Part shown: positions 51,178 through 60,894 of the stretch, piece by piece | How the letters are laid out: each line of letters begins with the position of its first letter | Numbering within the stretch: the stretch's first letter is position 1 | NCBI GenBank assembly: GCA_019119815.1 | Contig: DWWH01000034.1 | Location: 51,754-115,753, forward strand | DNA: 64,000 nucleotides | Direction of reading: 5' to 3' | DNA from: Candidatus Eisenbergiella intestinipullorum | GTDB taxonomy: Bacteria > Bacillota > Clostridia > Lachnospirales > Lachnospiraceae | Notes under the pieces: model-generated | Seen by the model: only the letters and a program-made list of their open reading frames with translations | What the model was told of the DNA's origin: nothing | Databases searched by the model: none | Made by a program: the position numbers and the translations under genes

Positions 51178-52533
51178 TTAGCTCTGCTGCTCAAAGCCGT
51201 GCAGCCAGTCCGCTTTCAGGAAATAGATCAAAAACAGGACGGAGCTCAGAAACCAGGTGAGGGGATAAGCCCAGAATACCACCTGGATCGAGGGGATGAT
51301 GCGCACCGTGATGGTGATATAGCTGATCCGGATCACGCACCAGCAGCAGAGCATGACCAGCATGGGGACGGTAGCCCGCCCGGCGCCGCGCAGGATGCCA
51401 GCCACGCAGTGGGAGAAGGACAGCAGGAAGTAGAACAGCGTTACGGTCCTCGCCTGGGCTACGCCGTAGGCGATCACATCCGGATCGTTGTTGAAGGCAG
51501 CAATGAGAAGCGGAGCTGCCAGATTGATGACAAGGCCCACCAGCTCGGCCATGATGACGGAGCACAGGATGCCGAATCTAGCTCCCTTTTTGGCGCGCTC
51601 ATACTGTCCGGCTCCCAGATTCTGACTGATGAAGGTGGTCAGGGACATGGCGAAGCAGGTGATGGGAAGAAAGCCGAAGCCTTCGATCTTGGAGTAGGCT
51701 CCGCAGCCGGCCATGGCCAGAGCGCCGAAGCTGTTGATGTTGGCCTGTACCACCACGTTGGCCACGGAGATGATGGAATTCTGAAAGCCGGAGGGAAGGC
51801 CGTTCCGGATGATCTGCTTCAGATAGAAGCCGTGGAAACGGATTTTTTTCAGGTCAACCCGGTAATCGTCAGGACTTCTCATCAGCTGGACCAGGCAGAG
51901 AACGGCGCTGACAAACTGGGAGATGATGGTTGCGAAGGCCGCGCTTCCCACGCCCATGTGAAAGCCGCCCACGAACAGCAGGTCCAGTACGATGTTCACC
52001 ACGGAGGAAATGATCAGATAGATCAGCGGATGGGTGCTGTCCCCCACCGACTGCAGGATGCCGACGAACACGTTGTACAGGACGAAGGCGATGGAACCGC
52101 AGAAGTAAATGCGGAAATAGGTGATGGAATTGGGAAGCACATTTTCCGGCGTTCCCATCCAGACCAGCAGAAGCGGAGCCAGGATGAGGCCGATGACGGT
52201 GAGCGCCACGCCTGCTACCAGACCGAAGGCGACGGTAGTGTGGATGGCCTTCTGTACCCGGTCGATCTGTCTTGCGCCGAAATAACGGGCGATCACCACG
52301 CCGGCGCCGATGGAGATGCCGTTGAAAAAGCCAACCATGAGAAAGATCAGGCTTCCGGAGGAGCTGACGGCCGCCAGGGCCTCGCTTCCGAGAAAGTTTC
52401 CCACGATCAGCGAATCCGCCGTGTTGTAAAGCTGCTGGAACAGATTTCCCAGAAAAAGCGGGATGGCAAAGGCGGTAAGCCTTCTTGCAATGGACCCTTC
52501 GGTCATGAGTGTGGACTGATTCTGGCTTTTCAT
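51178..52533 (-). CDS. MATE-family multidrug/Na+ efflux transporter
   Basis: A 451-residue membrane transporter with about twelve helices in two similar halves. The N-terminal motif ALAAVSSSGSLIFLMVGFFNG and the opening FAIPLFLGNLFQQLYNTADSL are characteristic of the NorM/DinF-like MATE group. It would export cationic compounds with Na+ or H+ counterflow. ATG at 52533 follows GGAGGAAACGT; a start 11 codons earlier is possible but has no ribosome binding site. It converges on the MBL-fold gene with only 7 bp between stops and no obvious terminator. Confidence 0.92.
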   Translation of the reverse strand: MKSQNQSTLMTEGSIARRLTAFAIPLFLGNLFQQLYNTADSLIVGNFLGSEALAAVSSSGSLIFLMVGFFNGISIGAGVVIARYFGARQIDRVQKAIHTTVAFGLVAGVALTVIGLILAPLLLVWMGTPENVLPNSITYFRIYFCGSIAFVLYNVFVGILQSVGDSTHPLIYLIISSVVNIVLDLLFVGGFHMGVGSAAFATIISQFVSAVLCLVQLMRSPDDYRVDLKKIRFHGFYLKQIIRNGLPSGFQNSIISVANVVVQANINSFGALAMAGCGAYSKIEGFGFLPITCFAMSLTTFISQNLGAGQYERAKKGARFGILCSVIMAELVGLVINLAAPLLIAAFNNDPDVIAYGVAQARTVTLFYFLLSFSHCVAGILRGAGRATVPMLVMLCCWCVIRISYITITVRIIPSIQVVFWAYPLTWFLSSVLFLIYFLKADWLHGFEQQS

Positions 52534-52686
52534 ACGTTTCCTCCATCTGCCCCTGCGGAGGGGCATTTTTTCTTAAGATATAAAGAAGATCCGGCTTACA
52601 GGAAGCCCAATATTTAATTATAGCACGGATTTGAAAAAAACAAATCCCCGTATGCAAAGTTTCCCGGCACAAAGATGCCTGGACAA

Positions 52687-52719
52687 TTCCTGTTCGCTGG
52701 CTTGCCAATGAACAGGAAC
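52687..52719 (+). repeat. Short palindromic repeat, copy B
   Basis: TTCCTGTTC and GAACAGGAA pair across a loop containing GCTGGCTTGCCAAT. It lies 20 bp before the M20 peptidase gene. It matches copies at 24631 and 63740. Confidence 0.7.
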
Positions 52720-52739
52720 CCTGGACAAGGAGGAGAATC

Positions 52740-54254
52740 ATGGAACAAAAGCTGTATGAAAGGATCAGCGCCTGGATGGAAGAACACCGGGAGGAACTGA
52801 TCCGGGATATTATGAGACTGGTACGGATCCCCAGCGTTTCCGATCCGGCTTCGGGTACGCGGCCGTTCGGCGCACCCTGTCGGGAAGCGATGGACGAGAT
52901 GCTGAAGATCGCAGAAGAGCATGGCTTCGTGACGGAAAATTATGACTACTATGTGGGAAGCATCGGCACCGGAGAAAAAAACTGGGAGAATATGATCGGC
53001 TTCTGGAACCATCTGGATGTGGTGCCTGCGGGAAACGGATGGAAATATGAGCCGTTTCACCCGGTACAAAAGGGAGACTTCCTGATCGGCCGCGGTGCGC
53101 AGGACAATAAAGGGCCGGCGGTGGGCATGCTGTATGTGATGCAGTGCCTGCGGGAACTCGGCGTTCCCCTTGCGCATGAGCTGTGCCTGTTCGTGGGCTG
53201 CGACGAGGAGCGCGGGATGGAGGATCTGGCATGGTACCGTGCCAATTATCCGTGTCCGGCGATGTCCATGATCGCGGACAGCGGCTTTCCGGTCTGCTAT
53301 GGGGAGAAGGGGATCCTGGAGGGAAGGCTCGCAGGTCGGAGCGAATGGTCCGGCGCAGTTCTTTCCTGTACCGGGGGCAGTGCGGGAAACATCATCCCGG
53401 ATCTTGCCCGTGCCGTGCTCCGAAAGGACGGGCTTGTGCGGGCGGAGCTGCTGGAGCGGCTGGCAGGAGAAGAGGGAAAGAAGGGAGGAAAGAGCGCTGA
53501 AGGTAAAGAAGAAGAGGCCGAAGGCGTTCTGTGGATGGAAGAGACGGCGGAAGGCCTTGTTGTGTCGGCGAGAGGAAGGGCGAAGCACAGCGCATTTCCG
53601 GAGGGCAGCAGAAATGCGGTCCATATGCTCACTTCCTTCCTGGGCAGCCTGAACAGCTTAAACGGGGCAGACAGGGAGCTGTTTCAGAGCCTGGCCCTTT
53701 TCTCGGAAGGGTATTACGGAACGAATTTCGGGGCCGGCTATGAGGATGAGGTGTCCGGAAAGACCACCTGTGCCGCCACCGTTCTGTCCATGGAAGATAG
53801 TCGTCCCATCCTGCAGCTGAACATCCGGTATGCCATCACGGACGATCCGGAGCGGCTGCAGAACGCGATCCGCCGGACCTGCGGGGACCGGGGGTTTGTC
53901 TGGGAAGCGCAGAGAAACAGCGCGCCCGGCCACTTCCCCGGAAACCATCCTGCCGTCGGTATTCTGACCGATCTGTACAATGAGATCACGGGAGAACAAA
54001 AGGAGAGCTTTGTCATGGGCGGAGGAACCTATGCCAGGATGCTGCCGAATGCCTTTGCCTATGGACCGGGCGGCCTGCCGGAAAACGAGCGGGACAGGCA
54101 GCAGAGGGAAAAGCTGTTTTGTCCCGGCTGCGGCGGCGCACACGAGCCGGACGAAGGACTGAACGTGAGGCAGCTTCTGGAGGCGCTGAAGATCTATGCC
54201 TTAGGGATCGTGGCGCTGAATGGCTGCTCTTTGAAGATGGAAGAGGAGGAATAG
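52740..54254 (+). CDS. M20-family metallopeptidase (Sapep-like dipeptidase)
   Basis: A 504-residue zinc peptidase. Motifs are [11 protein letters not shown] (metal His and catalytic Asp), [10 protein letters not shown] (bridging Asp), [10 protein letters not shown] (general base and metal Glu) and the later [10 protein letters not shown] charged insertion ([17 protein letters not shown], about 244-260) interrupts the domain, and the lid domain follows. It resembles PepV/Sapep, which cleave Xaa-His or other dipeptides in the cytoplasm. ATG 52740 follows AAGGAGGAG. The pectin-related genes downstream on the same strand may be transcribed together. Confidence 0.88.
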   Translation: MEQKLYERISAWMEEHREELIRDIMRLVRIPSVSDPASGTRPFGAPCREAMDEMLKIAEEHGFVTENYDYYVGSIGTGEKNWENMIGFWNHLDVVPAGNGWKYEPFHPVQKGDFLIGRGAQDNKGPAVGMLYVMQCLRELGVPLAHELCLFVGCDEERGMEDLAWYRANYPCPAMSMIADSGFPVCYGEKGILEGRLAGRSEWSGAVLSCTGGSAGNIIPDLARAVLRKDGLVRAELLERLAGEEGKKGGKSAEGKEEEAEGVLWMEETAEGLVVSARGRAKHSAFPEGSRNAVHMLTSFLGSLNSLNGADRELFQSLALFSEGYYGTNFGAGYEDEVSGKTTCAATVLSMEDSRPILQLNIRYAITDDPERLQNAIRRTCGDRGFVWEAQRNSAPGHFPGNHPAVGILTDLYNEITGEQKESFVMGGGTYARMLPNAFAYGPGGLPENERDRQQREKLFCPGCGGAHEPDEGLNVRQLLEALKIYALGIVALNGCSLKMEEEE

Positions 54255-54289
54255 GCTCCTGGGGCCCTGCGCAGATGGGAGCGGACGAC

Positions 54290-54437
54290 ATGAGAAGGAC
54301 AAAAAGGATCATTATTTTTATCGACAGCGGAGACACGATCGTGGATGAGGAGACGCAGCAGCTCCGGGAAGCCGGATTATACGGTGAAGCATCCTTCAGA
54401 GCTGATCCCGCTGCTGGACCGGCTGGAGAAGGAGCAG
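54290..54437 (+). pseudogene. Collapsed HAD hydrolase (N- and C-terminal ends only)
   Basis: From ATG 54290 one frame encodes a HAD-type start (RRTKRIIIFIDSGDTIVDEE, with the D-x-G-D-T motif). After about 25 codons the frame has no HAD character. In the +1 frame the next sequence, PDYTVKHPSELIPLLDRLE (54372-54431), reads like the C-terminal end of such a hydrolase. The whole middle, about 200 residues, is missing and the frame is shifted. The C-terminal piece is continuous with the GH105 gene. Confidence 0.6.
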
Positions 54438-55544
54438 GAAGAACAGGAGGAGCTGCAGGAAGAGGCGGAGAAAAAGCTGAAGCTCCTGGTGGATGCCTTC
54501 GTGCCGATCCTTTATGAGGACGACGGGCAGTTTCTGAAAAACATGCGGGAAAAGAAGAGGATCTCCGAAGAGGAGCTCCGGAAATACGCCCATTGGGAAT
54601 GGATCCAGGGTGTGGGACTGGTGGGGATCTGGAAGCTGTTTTCCCGCACCGGAAAGAAGGAGTATCTGGACATTCTCACCAGGTATTATGACAGCCAGAG
54701 AAAGGTGGGGTTTCCGCCCTGCAACGTGAATACCATGACTCCCTATCTGGTGATGTCCTGGCTGGCGGAATATCTGAAAAGCGAAGAATATATGGCTCCC
54801 TGCCGGGAAGCGGCGGAATGGATCATGGAGGAAATGCCGAGGACATGGGAAGGCGGCATCCAGCATCAGACCTCGGACGACCGGAACGAGGGAGAGCTGT
54901 GGGATGATACGCTGTTCATGACGGTGCTGTTCCTTGCCAACATGGGACGCATCCTGGACAGAAAGGATTATCAGGAAGAGGCCCAGTATCAGTTCCTGCT
55001 TCACATGAAATATCTGCAGGATAAAAAAACGGGGCTCTGGTATCATGGATGGAGTTTTCCGGAGCGCAGCAATTTCGCCGGCGCCTTCTGGGGAAGGGGA
55101 AATTGCTGGATCACCATCGCCATTCCGGAGCTTCTGGACATGATCCGGTGTCCGGAACCGGTGGAACGCATCCTGAAGGGTGCGCTGGAGGATCAGGTCA
55201 GGGCGCTGGCAGACTGTCAGGCGGAAAGCGGCATGTGGCATACGCTGCTGGACGATCCGGATTCCTATGAGGAAGCGAGCGCAACCTGCGGGTTTGCCTA
55301 CGGCATTCTGAGAGGCGTGCATACGGGAATTCTGGATGCCAGGTGGGAAGCGGCTGCGAAAAGGGCGCTGCGTCCGATCCTGTCCCTGATTTCGGAAGAC
55401 GGCGTGGTGGGGCAGGTGTCCTACGGCACACCGATGGGAAGGATCTCTAAGGACTTTTACAGGACGATCCCGATCTGCCCCATGCCATATGGGCAGGCGC
55501 TTGCGATTCTGTTTCTGATCGAGAATGGAGGAGGAAGGATATGA
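54345..55544 (+). CDS. Unsaturated rhamnogalacturonyl/glucuronyl hydrolase, GH105-like (GH88/105)
   Basis: A 399-residue (alpha/alpha)6-barrel hydrolase. The motifs WEWIQGVGLVGIWKLF, GIQHQTSDDRNEGELWDDTLFM and WGRGNCWITIAI match GH105 enzymes, which remove unsaturated uronate from pectin-derived oligosaccharides. The N-terminal 30 codons from ATG 54345 come from the end of a collapsed HAD gene, and residues 25-55 form a Glu/Lys-rich helix, so the true start could be internal (such as the ATG encoding MREKKRISEEE). The stop overlaps the next gene's start by 4 bp. Confidence 0.75.
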   Translation: MRRRSSSGKPDYTVKHPSELIPLLDRLEKEQEEQEELQEEAEKKLKLLVDAFVPILYEDDGQFLKNMREKKRISEEELRKYAHWEWIQGVGLVGIWKLFSRTGKKEYLDILTRYYDSQRKVGFPPCNVNTMTPYLVMSWLAEYLKSEEYMAPCREAAEWIMEEMPRTWEGGIQHQTSDDRNEGELWDDTLFMTVLFLANMGRILDRKDYQEEAQYQFLLHMKYLQDKKTGLWYHGWSFPERSNFAGAFWGRGNCWITIAIPELLDMIRCPEPVERILKGALEDQVRALADCQAESGMWHTLLDDPDSYEEASATCGFAYGILRGVHTGILDARWEAAAKRALRPILSLISEDGVVGQVSYGTPMGRISKDFYRTIPICPMPYGQALAILFLIENGGGRI

Positions 55545-56825
55545 AAAGATATTGGCCCCATATCGTAAGATCCACAGAAAAGCTGGTGGAGGACTACCTG
55601 GCAAAGCAGGTGCGGGATCCTTCCCGATTTGATGACGGCAGGATGCCGGGCGAGATCGTGTTTTCCCCGGGATCAGATCCCGCATACGGTGGAGGAGCTG
55701 ACGGAAAGGCTGAAGACGCGGGCGGGACAGTATCTGGCGGAGGGGATCGACGGTGATGCGGACGGCGAGTATGCGGAGCGTTCCACAGGAAATTATAACG
55801 GGGTGGTGGACAAATCCCTGATCTCGGCTTATGAGGCCACCGGAAACGAAGACCTTCTGGGATATGTGGAGAGAAATCTGAACATGATGCTCTACTACAT
55901 TGACGGGGACGATACCATTTTCACGCAGAATTCCACCAGACAGGATCATGGGACGGTGCTCTATCCGGACAAATATTTTTATCTGTACACTTATATGGCT
56001 GCCAAGACGGGCAGCCTGCTCTTTGACGCCGCAGCGCATAAGAGCATTCGGGATAACATGGACCGGGCGCTGCCGGCCCCTGACTGCATGTATATCTTTA
56101 TGATGTATGACTGGCTTTTGGATTATGAATTCAAGGGCTGCGGCTATCCGGACGAATACCGCAGATTTTTTCCCGGCTCCCAGGTGCTGCGTGTGAAGAA
56201 GAAAAAATATGTCTGCAGCGTCCTGAACAACAAAGCGGCCTTCCTTTTCCTGAAATTCGGGGATCTCCCCATCGGAATGCGCATCGGTGAGTCTTACTGT
56301 GACATCCGGAATTTTATCCCGGATACCATCGAGGTAAAGGATGACGGCTGTGTGCTGAAAGCGAAAGCGTCCGGCTGGTATTATCAGCCGTTTCAGGAAT
56401 ATCCGGGCACCAGCGACTGGTGGGCCATGGACCATACGAAAAGAGAGAAGATCCATACCAGCACGGTGGGGATCACCGTATCTCTTTCCGAACTGGAAAA
56501 CGGGCTGGAAATCAGCGTGAAGGCGGAAGGCATGAGCGGCCTGCCGCTGCGCGTGGAGCTGGATATTCCCTCCGGCGTCATTCTGGAAAATGATACCTTT
56601 TGTCTGACCGCAGGCAAAGGAGAGAGCATGATCCTGCGAAACGGAGAGCTCAGGCTGCATGACGGAGCCAAAAAGATCACGATCGGTCCGGGCCGCGGCA
56701 CCCATGCATTCAAAGGCCATTATTCCGGAGAAGAACGCAACGAGACCGGCTACAGCATCTTCCTGAACGACTATACGCCCTGCGGGCATACCTTCCGCAT
56801 CATAGACGAAACGCAGGAAGCCTGA
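55541..56825 (+). pseudogene. Frameshifted toroid-type polysaccharide-processing protein
   Basis: The gene begins at ATG 55541 (MKRYWPHIVRSTEKLVEDYL) and, near 55665-55680, the continuing protein moves to another frame (from PGEIVFSP to DQIPHTVEELTERLK). From there it is intact to 56825. A single extra base in the run TTTTCCCCGGG would account for it. Joined, the product is about 428 residues, with a helical-toroid pattern (NYNGVVDKSLISAYEATG, DGDDTIF, DKYFYLYTYMA) and a beta-sandwich C-terminus, which resembles polysaccharide-lyase or hydrolase partners of GH105. Either the gene is inactive or the sequence carries an error. Confidence 0.7.
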
Positions 56826-56949
56826 GCGCTTTTGGGCTGCCGGAAGGCTGCAGCGAAGTGAACTGCAGCGATTGTGCAGAATCTGCATGATAAAGGAAAA
56901 GAAAAGACAGGCAGAAATCTGCTTTTTGAGGTATACTGCTGTTATCACT

Positions 56950-56981
56950 CGAAAAGCGTGCGTAAGAGCGCACGCTTTTCG
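56950..56981 (+). other. Perfect 13-bp inverted repeat upstream of the sugar-isomerase gene
   Basis: CGAAAAGCGTGCG pairs with CGCACGCTTTTCG across a TAAGAG loop. It lies 37 bp before the ATG at 57019 with no T-run, so it is more likely a leader structure than a terminator. A TATACT (56932-56937) just before it may be the -10 of the gene's promoter. Confidence 0.5.
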
Positions 56982-57018
56982 GAAAGGCCGCTGAGACGGC
57001 GGAAAGCGAGGTAAAATC

Positions 57019-57660
57019 ATGAAGATCGCATTGATCAACGAAAACAGTCAGGCTGCGAAGAACGGGCTGGTGGAGAGTGTTCTGAAGAAGGTCGTGGAGC
57101 CCATGGGACACGAGGTTGTCAATTACGGCATGTACAGTGCCGAGGATGAAAATCAGCTCACGTATGTGCAGAACGGGATTCTGGCGGCGATCCTGCTGAA
57201 TTCCGGCGCTGCCGATTATGTGGTGACGGGCTGCGGCACCGGAGAGGGAGCGATGCTCGCCTGCAATTCTTTTCCCGGCGTGCTGTGCGGGCATATTGAG
57301 GATCCTTCCGATGCGTATATGTTCGCGCAGATCAACGACGGCAATGCCATCGCCCTTCCTTTTGCAAAGGGCTTCGGCTGGGGCGCTGAGCTGAACCTGC
57401 AGTACATTTTTGAAAAGCTGTTTGAAGGCGAGAGCGGGCAGGGCTATCCCAAGGAGAGGGTGATCCCCGAGCAGCGCAACAAGAAGATCCTGGACGAGGT
57501 GAAGAAGATCACCCACACGGATCTGGTCACGATCCTGAAGAGCCTGGACAGAGATCTGGTGAAGGGGGCTATCAGCGGCGTGCATTTCCGGGAGTATTTC
57601 TTCGCGTCATGCAGGGACGAAAGAATCGCGGCCTGCGTGAAGGAGCTGCTGGAGGGCTGA
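57019..57660 (+). CDS. RpiB/LacA/LacB-family sugar-phosphate isomerase
   Basis: A 213-residue protein of the RpiB/LacAB family. The signature VTGCGTGEGAMLACN holds the active-site cysteine region and a glycine phosphate loop, and the start MKIALINENSQAAK fits the family. Its C-terminal 60 residues (THTDLVTILKSLDRDL to ACVKELLEG) are an extension beyond typical 150-residue RpiB. The family interconverts aldose and ketose phosphates, and this longer subgroup is known near uronate catabolism. ATG 57019 follows AAAGCGAGG. It ends just before the uxaB terminator. Confidence 0.83.
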   Translation: MKIALINENSQAAKNGLVESVLKKVVEPMGHEVVNYGMYSAEDENQLTYVQNGILAAILLNSGAADYVVTGCGTGEGAMLACNSFPGVLCGHIEDPSDAYMFAQINDGNAIALPFAKGFGWGAELNLQYIFEKLFEGESGQGYPKERVIPEQRNKKILDEVKKITHTDLVTILKSLDRDLVKGAISGVHFREYFFASCRDERIAACVKELLEG

Positions 57661-57695
57661 GGCGGCGGCTGACATCGAATGATCCATAGGCGAAA

Positions 57696-57737
57696 AAACG
57701 GCGGCAGGAAAGGGAAACGGCTTCCCTTTTCCTGCCG
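57696..57737. terminator. Terminator between the isomerase gene and uxaB
   Basis: CGGCAGGAAAGGGA pairs with TCCCTTTTCCTGCCG (one bulge) across a short loop. The A-run before it makes it act on the minus-strand uxaB transcript, and the T-containing right arm may also end the plus-strand one. Confidence 0.65.
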
Positions 57738-57759
57738 TCGCTGTTATGGGGGAGCATCC

Positions 57760-59265
57760 TCAGACAAGCGTCCGCTTCATCAGCGCATAGGCGCCCTCTT
57801 CTTCGATCCGCTTCAGATCCTCGCTGACCGCCGCCTCCAGGCCGGGGATCCCGGTGAGATCCATGCCCCAGTAATCGGAACGGGAGAGAACGGCACGGGT
57901 CAGCGCACCGGCGCTGTCGTCTCTGTGGGCGTAGAAAAATTCCAGGACCTCTCTGTCATCGCAGACGGTGTATTCGTCTCCTTTCGGACGGGTTCCGATC
58001 AGACCGGCATCCGTGAGCTTTCTTCCATGATAGAAGGCGAGATAGAAAGCCAGAGAAGCCGTCAGGCAGACGGGCAGCTTTCCGGTCTTTTCCACATAGT
58101 CCTTCAGAGAAGGAAGCACTCTTGTTTTCCACTTGGAGGTGGAGTTTAAGGAAATGGAAAGGAGCGCGTGATCGATGAAGGGATTGCGGAACCGTTCCGA
58201 AACGGAGGCGGCGAAGTCCGTAAGCTCCGCCTCCGGAAGGGGGAGCGTGGGGATGATTTCATCATAAATGGCCCGGTTCATAAAGCTGCGGATCACATCG
58301 TCCTCCATGCAGTCACGCACGATGTCTTGTCCGGCCAGGTATGCGCCCAGCACCATGCAGGTGTGTGCGCCGTTCAGGATGCGCACCTTGCGCTGCTTGT
58401 AGGGCCTGTGGTCGCCGGTGACCAGGATGGGAAGGCCGGCTTTTTCAAAGGGAAGCTCGTCCTTTAGGGACTGCGGCCCCTCGATGACCCAGAAGCCGAA
58501 GACCTCTCCGGTATCCATTACGCTGTCCAGGTAGCCGTTCTCTTCGTTCAGAGCGTCTGCCTCCGCCTGGGGAAAGCCGGTGACGATGCGGTCCACCAGG
58601 GTGGAGCAGAAAACATTTTCCTTTTCAAGCCAGGCGAGAAAATCCGCGCCGAGCTTCCACTGCTCGGCATATTTTCTGACGCATTTTTCCAGCTCTTTTC
58701 CATTGTCGTCGATCAGCTCGCAGGCCAGGATGAAAAAGCCCTTTCCCGGCTGATCCCCAAAGACCTGAAAGCGTCGGTAGAGAAACTGGGTAAGCTTTCC
58801 CGGATAGCTGGAAGCCGGCCGGTCGGTGAAGCGGCAGGAGGGATCATAGACGATCCCCGCCTCAGTGGTGTTGCAGGAGAGGAAGCGAAGCAGGGGATTT
58901 TCCGCACATTTCAGCACTTCTTCAAAATCGGCGGCAGCGTTCAGACAGCGGCTCACACAGGATATGATCCGCTTCTGATTCACCTTCTGTCCGTTTTCGC
59001 TTCCGCGCAGATAGAGGGTGTAGAGCCCGTCCTGCTCGTTGATGGCTTTTTTCAGGCTGAAGGAGCCGGGGACGGGAGGACGGGGCTGGACCAGCACCAC
59101 CTTGCCGTCAAAACCGGCTTTCTCATTCATTTGGTCGATGAAATCCTCCGCAAAGGCCCGCATGAAATTTCCTTCTCCGAACTGGATCATCCGTTCCGGA
59201 GCGTTTTTGAGCAGATAGCCCTCATAGCCGTTCTCTTCCAATGTCTGATAGGATAATGTTTTCAT
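57760..59265 (-). CDS. uxaB: Tagaturonate reductase (altronate oxidoreductase)
   Basis: A 501-residue NADH-dependent reductase of the mannitol-dehydrogenase family that converts tagaturonate to altronate in galacturonate breakdown. The start MKTLSYQTLEENGYEGYL is followed by the nucleotide-binding IQFGEGNFMRAF. The conserved block RKVRILNGAHTCMVLGAYLAG (read in parts) contains the catalytic Lys-Asn-His region. The size is as expected. It is the second gene after uxaA on the minus strand, 43 bp downstream, so one operon is likely. A GGAGG ribosome binding site precedes the ATG at 59265. Confidence 0.93.
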   Translation of the reverse strand: MKTLSYQTLEENGYEGYLLKNAPERMIQFGEGNFMRAFAEDFIDQMNEKAGFDGKVVLVQPRPPVPGSFSLKKAINEQDGLYTLYLRGSENGQKVNQKRIISCVSRCLNAAADFEEVLKCAENPLLRFLSCNTTEAGIVYDPSCRFTDRPASSYPGKLTQFLYRRFQVFGDQPGKGFFILACELIDDNGKELEKCVRKYAEQWKLGADFLAWLEKENVFCSTLVDRIVTGFPQAEADALNEENGYLDSVMDTGEVFGFWVIEGPQSLKDELPFEKAGLPILVTGDHRPYKQRKVRILNGAHTCMVLGAYLAGQDIVRDCMEDDVIRSFMNRAIYDEIIPTLPLPEAELTDFAASVSERFRNPFIDHALLSISLNSTSKWKTRVLPSLKDYVEKTGKLPVCLTASLAFYLAFYHGRKLTDAGLIGTRPKGDEYTVCDDREVLEFFYAHRDDSAGALTRAVLSRSDYWGMDLTGIPGLEAAVSEDLKRIEEEGAYALMKRTLV

Positions 59266-59308
59266 AAATCAGGATAACCTCCGTTTTCTGAGCCATGGAA
59301 GGCGCCGC

Positions 59309-60820
59309 CTACAGCGTTACGCCCTGCTTGAAGATCGCCATATCATGGAAGCCTGCGGCCTCCGATTTGACCTGCTCTCCTCCGGCGACGCGCAGAACGT
59401 AGTCAAAGAGCTGTCCGGACAGCACGGAGAGAGACGTGCCCTCCAGCAGGACGCCGCAGTTGAAATCGATCCAGTTCTTCTTCTTTTCGTAAAGAGGCGT
59501 ATTGCTGGAAAGCTTTACGGTGGGGACGGGAGAGGCAAAGGGGGTTCCCCGTCCGGTGGTGAACAGGATGATCTGCGCGCCGGAAGCGGCGAGGGCTGTG
59601 GACGCCACCAGATCGTTGCCGGGAGCGGACAGAAGGTTCAGCCCGTGCTCCTTTACCGGCTCCGCATAGGAGAGAACGCCCCGGACGGGAGCAGACCCGG
59701 ATTTCTGGGTGCAGCCGAGGGACTTGTCCTCCAGGGTGGAGATGCCGCCCTTTTTGTTGCCTGGAGAAGGATTTTCATAGATGGTCTGGCCGTGGGAGGT
59801 GAAATAGTCCTTGAAATCGTTGATCAGCCGCACGGTCTGACCGAAAAGCTCTTCGTTGGCACAGCGGTTCATCAGAAGGGCTTCCGCGCCGAACATTTCC
59901 GGCACCTCGGTCAGAATGGTGGTGCCGCCCTTGCTGATGAGCAGATCGGAAAAGCCGCCCACCGCAGGATTTGCCGTGATGCCGGAGAGGCCGTCGGAGC
60001 CGCCGCATTTCATGCCGACAATGAGTTCGCTGCAGGAGATGGGCTCCCGCCTGTCCTTTTCTGCCTGCTCTGCCAGGGCGTGCAGAAGAAGAACACCCTC
60101 TTCGATCTCATCCTCACATTCCTGGGCGACCAGAAAACGGATCCGCCCGGGATCATAGTCTCCGAGATATTTTTTCAGCTCATCGACGCCGCTGTTCTCA
60201 CAGCCAAGCCCCAGCACCAGCACGCCGCCCGCGTTGGGATGACGGATCAGGCCGGCGAGGATTTTCCGGGTATTTTCCTGATCCTCTCCCATCTGGGAGC
60301 AGCCGTAGGGGTGGGAAAAGGAGACGACGGTGTCGATGGAGCCGGAAACCAGATCCTGCGCCCGTTTGGCGATGGCCGCAGCCACATCGTTCACACAGCC
60401 CACCGTCGGGATGATCCACAGCTCGTTGCGCACTCCGGCCTTTCCGTCCGAACGGCGGTAGCCCTGAAAAAAGGCTTCTCCGGTAGCGGCGATCACAGGA
60501 TGAACAGGGTGATAGGAATAAGAAAGTACTCCGTCCAGCGCGGTCTTCAGGTTGTGGGTATGAACGTGGGCTCCCTGCGGAATGGGTTCGCAGGCAATGC
60601 CGATGGGCTCCCCGTATTTGATGACGGGACGGCCGCAGGCAATGTCCGTAAGAGCGAATTTGTGTCCGGCGGGGATGTCTTCCCTCAGAAAAAAACCGGG
60701 CTCCGATCCCGGTCCGGACAAACGTCCGGGAGAGGATGAGGAAATCCACGTTCCGGCCTTCAGAGGCATAAGCGCTACGGCCACGCTGTCCTTCGGATGG
60801 ATGCGGATGCAGCTCTGCAT
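59309..60820 (-). CDS. uxaA: Altronate dehydratase
   Basis: A 503-residue dehydratase that removes water from altronate to give 2-keto-3-deoxygluconate. It has the short N-terminal SAF-like domain and the large C-terminal domain with GYRRSDGKAGVRNELWII, VSFSHPYGCSQMGED and MKCGGSDGLSGITANPAVG, all typical of UxaA. Length matches the family. ATG at 60820 follows AAGGAGA. The divergent operator-controlled promoter lies between it and uxaC; with uxaB it forms the catabolic operon for galacturonate. Confidence 0.95.
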   Translation of the reverse strand: MQSCIRIHPKDSVAVALMPLKAGTWISSSSPGRLSGPGSEPGFFLREDIPAGHKFALTDIACGRPVIKYGEPIGIACEPIPQGAHVHTHNLKTALDGVLSYSYHPVHPVIAATGEAFFQGYRRSDGKAGVRNELWIIPTVGCVNDVAAAIAKRAQDLVSGSIDTVVSFSHPYGCSQMGEDQENTRKILAGLIRHPNAGGVLVLGLGCENSGVDELKKYLGDYDPGRIRFLVAQECEDEIEEGVLLLHALAEQAEKDRREPISCSELIVGMKCGGSDGLSGITANPAVGGFSDLLISKGGTTILTEVPEMFGAEALLMNRCANEELFGQTVRLINDFKDYFTSHGQTIYENPSPGNKKGGISTLEDKSLGCTQKSGSAPVRGVLSYAEPVKEHGLNLLSAPGNDLVASTALAASGAQIILFTTGRGTPFASPVPTVKLSSNTPLYEKKKNWIDFNCGVLLEGTSLSVLSGQLFDYVLRVAGGEQVKSEAAGFHDMAIFKQGVTL

Positions 60821-60840
60821 GTCTTGCAGTCTCCTTTCTT

Positions 60841-60854
60841 TGTAAGTGCTTACA
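60841..60854. promoter_or_regulatory. Palindromic operator on the uxaA promoter side
   Basis: TGTAAGTGCTTACA is a perfect 14-bp palindrome just downstream of the minus-strand -10 box. It resembles LacI-family operators and matches the site at 60937. Confidence 0.75.
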
Positions 60855-60857
60855 TAA

Positions 60858-60886
60858 AAGATACGCCCGTTTCTTTACAAAGTCAA
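60858..60886 (-). promoter_or_regulatory. Promoter for uxaA-uxaB
   Basis: On the minus strand: TTGACT (60886-60881), 17 bp, TATCTT (60863-60858). It is divergent from the uxaC promoter. Confidence 0.65.
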
Positions 60887-60894
60887 GACGTTCG

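Noticed and set aside
51199..52617. Plus-strand open frame of 472 codons across the MATE gene
   Set aside because: The minus-strand product has clear MATE helices and motifs, while this frame is His/Asp/Gln-rich with no domain.
59345..60739. Plus-strand open frame across uxaA
   Set aside because: It is antisense to an intact altronate dehydratase and has no ribosome binding site or recognisable domain.
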